DNA from: a virus
Reading direction: 5' to 3' (one strand)
DNA: 56,403 nt
Virus record (IMG/VR): IMGVR_UViG_3300048584_000026
Location: 1-56,403 of that record
The notes under the pieces were generated by a model, which worked only from the letters and a program-made list of their open reading frames with translations, was not told where the DNA came from and ran no database searches. The translations under genes and the position numbers were made by a program. Positions within the stretch are counted from its first letter, which is position 1. Each line of letters starts with the position of its first letter. This document shows, piece by piece, positions 23,566-30,313 of this stretch.

Positions 23566-23814
23566 ATGCACCTGTCCACCGAAGAAATGATTTCCAAGGT
23601 CAACCGGATTATCCGGGAGAATCTGGGCGTCGAGGAAAGCAAGATCACCCGCGAAGCCAGCTTCCTTGACGATCTCGGTTGCGACTCGCTCGATATGGTC
23701 GAACTGACCATGGCGTTCGAGGAGGAGTTCACCATCGAAATCCCGGACGACGACGCTGAGAAGGTCAACACCGTCGGCGATGCCTACGACATGCTCAGCG
23801 CCAAACTGACGTAA
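23566..23814 (+). CDS. acpP: Phage-encoded acyl carrier protein
   Basis: The 82-residue product has the complete ACP fold pattern: helix I ([17 protein letters not shown]), the phosphopantetheine site [18 protein letters not shown] with the modified serine in DSL, and a C-terminal VGDAYDML helix. Length equals bacterial AcpP. AAGGAG lies upstream of ATG 23566. It could redirect host fatty-acid or lipid synthesis, or carry acyl groups for a phage enzyme; no acyltransferase is visible nearby. A one-mismatch palindrome (23583-23595) lies in codons EMIS. Confidence 0.93.
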   Translation: MHLSTEEMISKVNRIIRENLGVEESKITREASFLDDLGCDSLDMVELTMAFEEEFTIEIPDDDAEKVNTVGDAYDMLSAKLT

Positions 23815-23830
23815 GGGGGGCTGGGCCGTC

Positions 23831-23956
23831 ATGCGAGAGAACGACGTAACGAAGGCGGCCCAGCCGCCCCGCGAACCCCGCCGGGGGAGTACGGTCGAGA
23901 TGGTGGACCGTATCAAGGATCAGATCGAAACCAAGGAGCCGCCCCGTGGCCGTTGA
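23831..23956 (+). CDS. Very small basic protein (41 aa), unknown
   Basis: ATG 23831 is preceded by a GGGGGG tract and the frame ends at TGA 23954-23956, overlapping the next gene start by 11 bases. The sequence begins MRENDVTKAAQPPREPRRGS and is basic and flexible. It fills an otherwise empty gap, which is the main argument that it is real. Confidence 0.5.
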   Translation: MRENDVTKAAQPPREPRRGSTVEMVDRIKDQIETKEPPRGR

Positions 23957-25004
23957 AGCCTTTATCCCGAAGAAGTTTTCCAAGGCTCACGAGTGGGTCA
24001 TCCGGCAGGCGAACCAGATTATCACTGAATACATGGAGCAGGGCTACACCCTGACTCTGCGTCAGGTCCACTACCAGTTCGTCGCCCGCGATCTCTACGA
24101 GAACACGCAAGCCAACTACAAGCGTCTCGGCAACATTCTCGACGCGGCCCGTAAGGCGGGTCTGGTGGACTGGGATGCTATCGAGGACCGGACCCGCCTC
24201 CTGCGCCGTATCCCGGTATGGGACGGCCCTGAGCGGGCGCTGGAACGGGTCAGGACGGCCTTCAAACTGGACCCGTGGGACGAGCAGCCTAAGCTCCGCC
24301 GGATCGAGGTCTGGGTCGAGAAGGACGCGGCGGTCGGGATCGTCGAGCCGACGTGCAACGATCTGCGGTTGCCCTACTTCTCGTGTCGCGGCTACTCGTC
24401 GTCCTCGGGGCTGTACGAGGCAGGCAAGCGGCTTGAGGCGTACAAGAACGCCGGGTACGAGACTATCGTGCTGTACCTCGGGGATCACGACCCCAGTGGG
24501 GTCCAGATGACCGACGTGTCGCTGGAGCGAGTGCAGATGTACGCGCGCCACGAGGTTGACTTCCGCCGTATTGCGCTCACCATGTCCCAGATCGAGGCGA
24601 ACCCGATCCCGCCCAACTTCGTCAAGGAGACCGATTCCCGGACCCAGTGGTACGTCGATAAGTTCGGCACGACCGAGTGCTGGGAACTGGACGCTCTGTC
24701 TCCCCGGATCGTGGACCGGATCATCCGCGACGAGATCGAGCCGCTTATCGACCGCGAAGCATGGGACAAGACTCTGGCGACCGAGGAGGAGCATCGCGCC
24801 GTTCTTTCGGAAATCATTTCCGACTGGAACCGTACCAAGGCAGCCCCGGCCATGGCGAAGAAGCTGCACGAGTTCGCGACCGAGTATTCGGTTGAGGCCC
24901 AGCCGATCAATGACGAGGGAGAGTACGAGAGCGAAGACTCGGCGACCCTGAGCCTGTTTATCGACGAGTCGGCACAAGTTCTCAGCGAACATGGGTTGCT
25001 CTGA
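23946..25004 (+). CDS. Toprim-domain protein (Spo11/Topo VI A-like)
   Basis: The product has 352 residues. The N-terminal helical part contains TLTLRQVHYQFVARDLYEN, and a winged-helix-like region is likely. The Toprim core shows WVEKDAAVG (catalytic-type Glu) and YLGDHDPSGVQMT (DxD motif), followed by RIALTMSQIEANPIPPNF and WELDALSP. This family is common in phages and recalls the metal-binding half of type IIB topoisomerase A subunits without the partner B subunit. Its activity is unproven; nicking or primase-like roles are possible. A perfect palindrome (24809) encodes EIIS. Confidence 0.8.
   Translation: MAVEAFIPKKFSKAHEWVIRQANQIITEYMEQGYTLTLRQVHYQFVARDLYENTQANYKRLGNILDAARKAGLVDWDAIEDRTRLLRRIPVWDGPERALERVRTAFKLDPWDEQPKLRRIEVWVEKDAAVGIVEPTCNDLRLPYFSCRGYSSSSGLYEAGKRLEAYKNAGYETIVLYLGDHDPSGVQMTDVSLERVQMYARHEVDFRRIALTMSQIEANPIPPNFVKETDSRTQWYVDKFGTTECWELDALSPRIVDRIIRDEIEPLIDREAWDKTLATEEEHRAVLSEIISDWNRTKAAPAMAKKLHEFATEYSVEAQPINDEGEYESEDSATLSLFIDESAQVLSEHGLL
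24809..24821. repeat. Dispersed 13-bp palindrome, perfect copy (GGAAATCATTTCC)
   Basis: Inside the Toprim gene, read as EIIS on the plus strand. Confidence 0.8.
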
Positions 25005-25264
25005 TGACCGACCGCCGCGAACGCCCGTGGCGTAAGCTGCGCGTGGTGGTGGAGGTCTCCGTACCTCCTACCAGCCGCGCGACCGAGAAGGACTTGCTCT
25101 ATCACGTAGAGCAGGCCATGCCTAAGACGCTCCCGCTGCGTCGAGCCTGTCACGCAAACGCTCAGCAGGCGGCAGTCAGGCTCAAAGGTTTTACCGCGTT
25201 CTGGCCTTGGTTTCTCCGCAAGGAGAAGGGCCTTACAATCAGGAAGAAGGACAACACTGTATGA
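25004..25264 (+). CDS. Small basic orphan protein (86 aa)
   Basis: Coupled start (TGATG). The product has a strand KLRVVVEVSVPPTS at the N-terminus and a basic tryptophan-rich C-terminus (WPWFLRKEKGLTIRKKDN). Unknown function. Confidence 0.55.
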   Translation: MTDRRERPWRKLRVVVEVSVPPTSRATEKDLLYHVEQAMPKTLPLRRACHANAQQAAVRLKGFTAFWPWFLRKEKGLTIRKKDNTV

Positions 25265-25593
25265 CTGACACGACTGAAACCCGTCCGGCAACGCTGGACG
25301 AACTTGCTGCCGCGATCCTCCAATGGGGTATCGACCGCGACTTCCCGAACGGCGCGACGGCAGGCGGACAGGTCAACAAGTTGTTCGAGGAAGGCGGCGA
25401 ACTCTCGGGGGCTGTCACCCGCAACAAAGTGCCGATGATCGTAGACGGGATCGGCGATTGCTTCGTGGTTCTCTGCATGATTGCCTTGACCACGGGCGTC
25501 GATCTCCGCGAATGTATCGCGGCAGCGTACGACGAGATCAAGGACCGCAAGGGTACTATGATCGACGGCAAGTTCGTCCGGGAGGAGAACTAA
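25261..25593 (+). CDS. MazG-like nucleotide pyrophosphohydrolase
   Basis: The 110-residue product shows the MazG all-alpha signature: FEEGGELSGAV (EExxE) followed about 20 residues later by VDGIGDCFVVL (DxxxD). Such enzymes hydrolyse NTPs or the alarmone ppGpp to monophosphates. In phages they are thought to supply precursors or blunt host starvation signalling. ATG 25261 overlaps the previous stop by four bases (ATGA). Confidence 0.85.
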   Translation: MTDTTETRPATLDELAAAILQWGIDRDFPNGATAGGQVNKLFEEGGELSGAVTRNKVPMIVDGIGDCFVVLCMIALTTGVDLRECIAAAYDEIKDRKGTMIDGKFVREEN

Positions 25594-25595
25594 CC

Positions 25596-25910
25596 ATGGC
25601 CGAAGATAAGCGCCCCAACCCATACCCATACCCGACCGCCGAGGAGTTCGAGGCTGCGCCGGGGAGCCGTGAACAGAAGGCCGCCCGGTGTATCGCGGCT
25701 CGCCGGTTCGACGGCATCCCGACTCGTGCTTTCCTCCTCGGGGGCAACGATCACTCGCCGCTGATGCAGGGCCTCGTGGATTTCACGACTGCCGTGTACA
25801 AGCTGATCGACCGGATCGAGGATTCGGGAGCCAAGGTCGAAGAAGTCGAAGCAATCCGTGAAATGATGGAGTCCCATGGATGCCCCTCCGCCGATACGAC
25901 GGAACCGTAA
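25596..25910 (+). CDS. Orphan phage protein (104 aa)
   Basis: ATG 25596 has GGAGGAG upstream. The product contains SREQKAARCIAARRFDGIP and a helical C-terminus (VEEVEAIREMMESHGC). A weak resemblance to small DNA-contact proteins is all that can be said. Confidence 0.55.
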   Translation: MAEDKRPNPYPYPTAEEFEAAPGSREQKAARCIAARRFDGIPTRAFLLGGNDHSPLMQGLVDFTTAVYKLIDRIEDSGAKVEEVEAIREMMESHGCPSADTTEP

Positions 25911-26104
25911 TCGACCCGTTCTGGGTGGACCTAGCCGGGCGGGACGAAGCTACGTTCCCGTCCGGCTTCTACCGCGCCTGCTGCCGTGCGTCTCCGGTGT
26001 TCCAGCTTGGCGACTGGCGGCGTAGGCGGCGAGAGGCCGAAGCGCGAAATGATTTCCGTGCGCTCGATGCCCTCGATCAGGAATATGAAAGGATCGGGAT
26101 GTGA
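25880..26104 (+). CDS. Small orphan protein (74 aa)
   Basis: The start overlaps the previous gene by 31 bases. The product has DPFWVDLAGRDEATFPSGFY at the N-terminus and a basic helix. The segment RNDFR is encoded by a one-mismatch palindrome (26045-26057). Function unknown. Confidence 0.5.
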   Translation: MPLRRYDGTVIDPFWVDLAGRDEATFPSGFYRACCRASPVFQLGDWRRRRREAEARNDFRALDALDQEYERIGM

Positions 26105-26373
26105 GCGACGAAATCGAGGCCAAGAAGGAGTACGTGCGCCGGTCGAAGCAGACTCGGAAGCACCATTGCCATTGGCCCGGCTGTGATGCTCAGGTAGCCC
26201 CGGCCAAGTGGGGCTGCATGAAACACTGGATGCGGCTACCCAAGCGGCTCCGAGATAAGGTATGGGCGACGTTCCGGCCCGGTCAGGAGACAAACTGGAC
26301 GCCCAGCCGGGAATACGTCAAAGTCGCCAGAGAGGTTCAACTATGGATCAGTTGCGAGGAATCGGGTCTGTGA
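26101..26373 (+). CDS. Small phage protein with Cys/His zinc-type motif
   Basis: In the 90-residue product, HHCHWPGCDAQVAPAKWGCM followed by KHW supplies Cys/His ligands for one zinc. The following LPKRLRDKVWATFRPGQE and PSREYVKVAREVQLWI match a widespread small phage family. It may bind nucleic acid. Function unknown. The GTG start overlaps the previous stop by four bases. Confidence 0.65.
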   Translation: MSDEIEAKKEYVRRSKQTRKHHCHWPGCDAQVAPAKWGCMKHWMRLPKRLRDKVWATFRPGQETNWTPSREYVKVAREVQLWISCEESGL

Positions 26374-26549
26374 CAACGAAGAAGCCAAGCAACGCGGCGA
26401 TTGTCATCACCAACCGGAACACGGGCGCGCAAACGGTAAAGCGTGTCAAGAAATCGAGCAAGACGGTCGATCTGGTGACACAGTACCACGCGCGCCATCC
26501 CGACTATTTCGTCTACCGCATCAACATCTATGCAAGGAAAGCAGCATGA
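26343..26549 (+). CDS. Small basic protein (68 aa), unknown
   Basis: ATG 26343 has GAGAGG six bases upstream; GTG 26370, which overlaps the previous stop, is an equally possible start. The product is basic (QTVKRVKKSSKTVDLVTQYH) with a C-terminal strand-helix. It might contact DNA or RNA. Confidence 0.5.
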   Translation: MDQLRGIGSVTTKKPSNAAIVITNRNTGAQTVKRVKKSSKTVDLVTQYHARHPDYFVYRINIYARKAA

Positions 26550-27079
26550 CCATCGCAGTCAACAACCTCTACCAACATGCCGACGGCGGCTTCTACTGCC
26601 TTTTGTCGGACGACGCGGCGCTCAAGGAGCCGACCTCCGTAGGCATCTGGCACGACGCCGTGATCTACATCGGCACAGACGGCAAGATGCGCTCGACGAC
26701 TCAGGCCCGCTGGGCCGGGCGGTTCTCCCCCGTGGCCGAGTACACCGGGGATGACGAGCAAGTCCTGATGATGGTCCGCCGGGCGAATCCGGGCGATACC
26801 AGCTTCGACTTCCTCCGTGTATTCGAGTCGTGGCACGAATCGGAAATGGGCATCACCGGCCACATGCTCGAACTGGCGGTCGCGGCTGCGGTCGAGAAGT
26901 ACGAGTGGCCCCGGAGTTTCCTTGAGGCCCCGACTCGTATGATGGGTGCAACGGATGACGACCCCCAGAGCGTCGAAGTCACTATCTCGACCGAGGACTT
27001 GCAGCGCGTCGTGCAGACCTACGAGATCGAACGTGTCCCGATTCCGCACGGTTTCACATTCCGGATCACGAAAGCCTGA
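26546..27079 (+). CDS. Orphan protein with DUF1653-like N-terminus (177 aa)
   Basis: The N-terminal NNLYQHADGGFYCLLSDDA and later RWAGRFSP resemble the small beta domain of DUF1653-type proteins. The C-terminal two-thirds is helical plus a final strand (HGFTFRITKA). The gene ends the co-directional run before a terminator at 27113. Function unknown. Confidence 0.5.
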   Translation: MTIAVNNLYQHADGGFYCLLSDDAALKEPTSVGIWHDAVIYIGTDGKMRSTTQARWAGRFSPVAEYTGDDEQVLMMVRRANPGDTSFDFLRVFESWHESEMGITGHMLELAVAAAVEKYEWPRSFLEAPTRMMGATDDDPQSVEVTISTEDLQRVVQTYEIERVPIPHGFTFRITKA

Positions 27080-27086
27080 TATTGGC

Positions 27087-27099
27087 GGAAATGATTTCC
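27087..27099. repeat. Dispersed 13-bp palindrome, perfect non-coding copy
   Basis: GGAAATGATTTCC lies between a stop codon (27079) and an intrinsic terminator (27113), 78 bases before the GapR-like gene. Being non-coding, it shows that the motif is kept at the DNA level. Confidence 0.85.
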
Positions 27100-27112
27100 A
27101 GATTCCGGGTTG

Positions 27113-27143
27113 ACATCTGCGTTCAGCGAGCGCAGATGTTTTC
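27113..27143 (+). terminator. Intrinsic terminator upstream of the GapR-like gene
   Basis: ACATCTGCG (27113-27121) and CGCAGATGT (27131-27139) form a perfect 9-bp stem with a 9-nt loop followed by TTTCC. TTGACA overlaps its left arm, so the GapR-like and ParB-like genes may have their own promoter. Confidence 0.7.
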
Positions 27144-27176
27144 CTGTTCTTGAAGGTCGAAAGGTCGAACAATCAC

Positions 27177-27482
27177 ATGACTGGTATGGGTCACAACTCC
27201 GGTACAGGAGATGATACTTTCGCTGTCTCTGAGGAGCAGATGAAAGCTGCCGACGTTGACGCTGAACGCCTTCGCCTGCTGATCGAGCGTATCGAGCGGC
27301 TGGAGGAGGAGAAGAAAGGTGTCGCCGACGACATCAAGGACGTTTACCTTGAGGCCAAGGCCGTTGGTTACGACCCCAAGATCATGCGAAAGATCGTCGC
27401 GCTCCGCAAGATGAAGCCCGACGACAGATCAGAGCAAGACATGCTGCTCGACACTTACAAAAACGCGCTTGGCATGTCGTGA
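27177..27482 (+). CDS. GapR-like DNA-binding protein (DUF2312)
   Basis: The 101-residue product starts MTGMGHNSG and contains [20 protein letters not shown] followed by [20 protein letters not shown] and a C-terminal [12 protein letters not shown]. This is the hallmark of GapR/DUF2312, an alphaproteobacterial nucleoid protein. Caulobacter GapR encircles AT-rich, overtwisted DNA ahead of polymerases and helps gyrase. A phage copy could organise phage DNA or replace or disturb host GapR. It precedes the ParB-like gene by 33 bases, so the two are probably co-expressed. It is also the strongest host clue in the window. Confidence 0.9.
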   Translation: MTGMGHNSGTGDDTFAVSEEQMKAADVDAERLRLLIERIERLEEEKKGVADDIKDVYLEAKAVGYDPKIMRKIVALRKMKPDDRSEQDMLLDTYKNALGMS

Positions 27483-27515
27483 ACGTGAAACCCGGAATCT
27501 AGGAGTACCGATACC

Positions 27516-28757
27516 ATGACTACCACCATCAACCTCCCCGCCGACAAGTTCGACAACACCATGACGTTCGTGCGGCCTGAAAACCCGGCCACGCGCGTTG
27601 CGCTGGACAAGCTGGCTGTGTTGCCCGGCTTCAATACCCGCGTCAAGGACGCGGACTACAACGAGCGTGTCACCGGCATCGCCGAGAGCATCGTCGCCAA
27701 CGGCTTCTTCGATGACAAGCCGTTCGCTGTGACCATGCTGCCCGGCGATGATACGGTCTACATCTACGACGGTGAACACCGTTTCGACGCGGCCAAGGCG
27801 GCCCTGCTCGACGGTGCCGAGTTCCCGGACGGCCTGCCGGTCGCATGGGCGAAGGACGGCGCGACGGTCCGCGACCTGACGATCCACCTTGCCCACGGTA
27901 ACGCAGGCGAGCGGCTGAACATGGTCGAACTTGCTGCGGTCGTGCGCCGTATGCAGGGCCTCGGCATGGAGAAGGGCGAGATCGCCGAAGCTCTGGGCCG
28001 TACGACCCGCCACATCGACAACCTGTTCGTCCTCGCCGAAGCGAACCAGACCGTGAAGCGCGCCGTCGCCAGTGGCAAGATCGCTGGGGCCGAGGCCGTC
28101 AAGCTTGTCCGCAAGCACGGCAGCAAGGATGCGGCGACCGAGATCACGGCCCGGATCAAGAAGGCCGAGGAGCAGGGTAAGGCGAAGGCCACGCCCAAGA
28201 CGGCTATCAGCGCGCCGACCGGCCCAAAGATGAAGAAGGTCAACCTGACCATGACCTTCGGCACTGGCGACGTTATGGCCGATCTGTTGAAGAACATGGC
28301 GAAGGCGATTCGCGCCGAAGTCCAGATCGGCGAAGGCGACAAGCTGGCCGAGGACGGCAAGATCGAGGTCGTGATCCACGTCGTCGATCAGCAGGCCGAG
28401 GCTGCCAAGATCGCGGCAGAGAAGGCCAAGGCCGAAGCTGCGGCGAAGCGTGAAGCCGAGAAGGCGGAAGCTGCGAAGGCCAAGGCCGAAGCCAAGGCCA
28501 AGCGTGAAGCCGAGAAGGCGGAGGCAGCCAAGAAGAAGGAAGCCGAAGCCAAGGCCAAGCGCGCCGCCGAAGCCAAGCTCCTCAAGGAAGCCGCGAAGGG
28601 CAAGCCCGCCAGCGGGGCCAAGACCCCTGCGAAGGACAAGCCCGCGAAGGCCCCTGCGAAGCCCAAGGCTGCGTCGAAGGCTTCGGAGGCCCCAGCAGCC
28701 GCAGAATCGCCGGAAAAGGCCCCCAGCACGGGCGACGACGGCATGGGCGGCCTCTAA
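27516..28757 (+). CDS. ParB/RepB-like DNA-binding protein
   Basis: The product has 413 residues. The N-terminal ParB-N domain has YIYDGEHRFDAAKAALL (equivalent of the nucleotide-binding GERR box). A central helix-turn-helix reads MEKGEIAEALGRTTRHIDNL. A final 150-residue tail is almost only Ala, Lys, Glu and Pro, ending TGDDGMGGL. No ParA partner is visible. It could be a partition-like, transcriptional or ParB-type nuclease protein. It is the best candidate for recognising a palindromic site family, but that is inference. Confidence 0.85.
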   Translation: MTTTINLPADKFDNTMTFVRPENPATRVALDKLAVLPGFNTRVKDADYNERVTGIAESIVANGFFDDKPFAVTMLPGDDTVYIYDGEHRFDAAKAALLDGAEFPDGLPVAWAKDGATVRDLTIHLAHGNAGERLNMVELAAVVRRMQGLGMEKGEIAEALGRTTRHIDNLFVLAEANQTVKRAVASGKIAGAEAVKLVRKHGSKDAATEITARIKKAEEQGKAKATPKTAISAPTGPKMKKVNLTMTFGTGDVMADLLKNMAKAIRAEVQIGEGDKLAEDGKIEVVIHVVDQQAEAAKIAAEKAKAEAAAKREAEKAEAAKAKAEAKAKREAEKAEAAKKKEAEAKAKRAAEAKLLKEAAKGKPASGAKTPAKDKPAKAPAKPKAASKASEAPAAAESPEKAPSTGDDGMGGL

Positions 28758-28760
28758 GCC

Positions 28761-29234
28761 GTGATCGTCGGCGTCACCGGCCACCGGGACGTTGAACAGG
28801 AGCCGGGCGAACTTCTAGCGTTCGCCCGGCTTTCTGTTGCCCTGATGGTCGAGCGAGGCTGTACGGAAATCATTACCGGCATGGCACGAGGCTGGGACCT
28901 CAAGGTCGCTCGGGCTGCCGCCGATCTCGGGGTACCCTTCATCGCTGCCGTCCCGTTCATAGGACAGACGGAGTACTGGGTACCGGCTGACCGGGCAGAC
29001 CACGACTGGGCGCTCGCCAGAGCCAGCCGGGTACACATCCAGTCGAAGGTCGCGCTGAACGTCGCCTACATCCTCCGGGACGAGTGGATCGTGAACCAGT
29101 GCGACGAGCTATGGGCGCTGGACAGCGGCAGGCGATCCGGCAGCCATACGACCGTATTGTATGCGGAGAAGGTCGAGCGTACAGTGAGGTCGCTCTGGGA
29201 GCCGTGGTTGCGCTTCCGAGCAGAAAGGACCTGA
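28761..29234 (+). CDS. SLOG/DUF1273-family protein
   Basis: The 157-residue product starts VIVGVTGHRDVEQEPGE and has ITGMARGWDLKVARAAADLG, then PFIAAVPFIGQTEYW and AYILRDEWIVNQCDELWAL. This is the DprA-like Rossmann fold of the DUF1273/SLOG superfamily, which binds nucleotide-derived ligands. Members are found in phages and defence loci, and the function here is unknown. The GTG start has no clear ribosome site, and a strong terminator-like hairpin lies 40 bases into the coding sequence. Confidence 0.75.
   Translation: MIVGVTGHRDVEQEPGELLAFARLSVALMVERGCTEIITGMARGWDLKVARAAADLGVPFIAAVPFIGQTEYWVPADRADHDWALARASRVHIQSKVALNVAYILRDEWIVNQCDELWALDSGRRSGSHTTVLYAEKVERTVRSLWEPWLRFRAERT
28801..28835 (+). 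terminator. Terminator-like hairpin inside the SLOG gene
   Basis: AGCCGGGCGAAC (28801-28812) and GTTCGCCCGGCT (28820-28831) form a perfect 12-bp stem with a 7-nt loop, followed by TTCTGTT. It lies 44 bases after the ParB-like gene stop. Confidence 0.7.
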
Positions 29235-29235
29235 G

Positions 29236-29391
29236 ATGCCGCATCGCCCCTACCAGACAATGCAGACCAGCCCGAAGCCCCGCATGGCCGAGGAAGCCCC
29301 TATCCAGCGCGTTGTGGGTGCCGGGATCGAGCGCCACATGGGGGCGACCCGTATCCCTCGCCCACGCGCCTTGAAACCCCCGGTCGGTTAG
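29236..29391 (+). CDS. Small proline/arginine-rich protein (51 aa)
   Basis: ATG 29236 follows the SLOG stop by one base and has AAAGGA upstream. The frame ends at TAG 29389-29391. The product (MPHRPYQTMQTSPKPRMAEE...) is flexible and basic with no known domain. It is the last rightward gene before the convergent terminator. Confidence 0.5.
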   Translation: MPHRPYQTMQTSPKPRMAEEAPIQRVVGAGIERHMGATRIPRPRALKPPVG

Positions 29392-29459
29392 ACTATACCT
29401 CGAATCGCTTCTCTGGGAGCGACAGCGCCGGGTTCTCGACCGCCCGCCGCCTGCATCGG

Positions 29460-29505
29460 AAGGCCCTGCGTGTCGGCTTCGACTCCTCGCGCAGGGCCTT
29501 CTTGA
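29460..29505. terminator. Bidirectional terminator between convergent blocks
   Basis: AAGGCCCTGCG (29460-29470) and CGCAGGGCCTT (29490-29500) form a perfect 11-bp stem. Rightward genes end at 29391 and leftward genes end at 29507, so it separates the early and late halves of the genome. Confidence 0.75.
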
Positions 29506-29506
29506 T

Positions 29507-29791
29507 TCAGTCCTTCGGGCAATCCAGATCAGGCATCCCCGTTTCGTCGAAGAACTTGCAGAGCCGGACGCCAGCCGATCTCAGCCGGTCGCCCCAGCTT
29601 TCGACGCGGGCGTTGTAGGTTGCCTCGGCCACGGGGTCGGTCGCGATCTCGTCGCCGGGGACCGGCTTGGCCTCAGTCACCGCCCTCAGGTCGGCAGGCG
29701 GGGGGTACCCGCCCGATCCGGCGCAGGCGCTCGCAAGCAAGAGCGTGGGCAGCAGGGCTGATCTCGCCCCCCGGTGCAGCTTCGATGACAT
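29507..29791 (-). CDS. Outer-membrane spanin lipoprotein (Rz1-like)
   Basis: ATG 29791 follows GGAGGAA. The 94-residue product has a short basic N-terminus and hydrophobic stretch ending in a lipobox, LLLASAC, with the lipidated cysteine at residue 23. A proline-rich segment (GGYPPPADLR) and a short soluble tail ending in LDCPKD follow. As an o-spanin it should pair with the i-spanin and fuse the membranes in the last step of lysis. Its first 119 bases overlap the i-spanin gene in another frame, the classical Rz/Rz1 arrangement. Confidence 0.8.
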   Translation of the reverse strand: MSSKLHRGARSALLPTLLLASACAGSGGYPPPADLRAVTEAKPVPGDEIATDPVAEATYNARVESWGDRLRSAGVRLCKFFDETGMPDLDCPKD

Positions 29792-30059
29792 CTCGCAGTT
29801 CCTCCTCGTTCTGGGCATTGGTGATAGCGTCAGCCGTTCGTTGGTCTGCCGCGTTTTCCCGCGCCGGTCCAGCCGCCGCTTCGCGCTCGGTCTCGTGCTG
29901 CTCGATGACAGAGGCATCGTAGGCGCACTTGCCGAGCGAGAGGACCGCGACGAGCAGGATGGCGAGAGTGATGAACCCGGCGATCCGGGCAGCCTTGTAG
30001 GATAGCTCCTTGCCCAGCAGAGCGGGCAGGAAAGCGCCGATAGAGGCGATCAGTGACAT
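29673..30059 (-). CDS. Inner-membrane spanin (Rz-like)
   Basis: AAGGAGA lies seven bases before ATG 30059. The 128-residue product has a membrane helix (IAGFITLAILLVAVLSL) near residues 26-42. A periplasmic region predicted to be coiled coil follows (EQHETEREAAAGPARENAAD... NEEELRDVIE). Overlap with the lipoprotein gene and its place after the endolysin identify it as the i-spanin. Confidence 0.8.
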   Translation of the reverse strand: MSLIASIGAFLPALLGKELSYKAARIAGFITLAILLVAVLSLGKCAYDASVIEQHETEREAAAGPARENAADQRTADAITNAQNEEELRDVIEAAPGGEISPAAHALACERLRRIGRVPPACRPEGGD

Positions 30060-30120
30060 AGCGTGTCTCCTTGGTCAGGACGCACACTTGTAGCCTAGCC
30101 CCTTGCGCGGGTCTAGCCCC

Positions 30121-30160
30121 GAGAAAAACCCCGCCTATCCGGGGGGCGGACGGCGGGGTT
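30121..30160 (-). terminator. Intrinsic terminator after the endolysin gene
   Basis: On the minus strand AACCCCGCC (30160-30152 read leftward) pairs with GGCGGGGTT (30135-30127) and runs into TTTCT. It lies between the endolysin and spanin genes, so the spanins may have a weak promoter of their own at 30060-30120. A perfect 9-bp hairpin, GAGAGTTTG/CAAACTCTC (30179-30208), lies just upstream. Confidence 0.7.
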
Positions 30161-30313
30161 GATGAGTCTGGGAGAGGAGAGAGTTTGCGTCCGGCCTATC
30201 AAACTCTCGGCGATCCTATCACCCGGCGAGCCGGTCCTTCGGATCACAGCGCCCTAAGCCCTAGGGGCCAGTGCCGTGCTGTCCGATCTACCTAGACCGA
30301 TTCGGCTGTTCCG

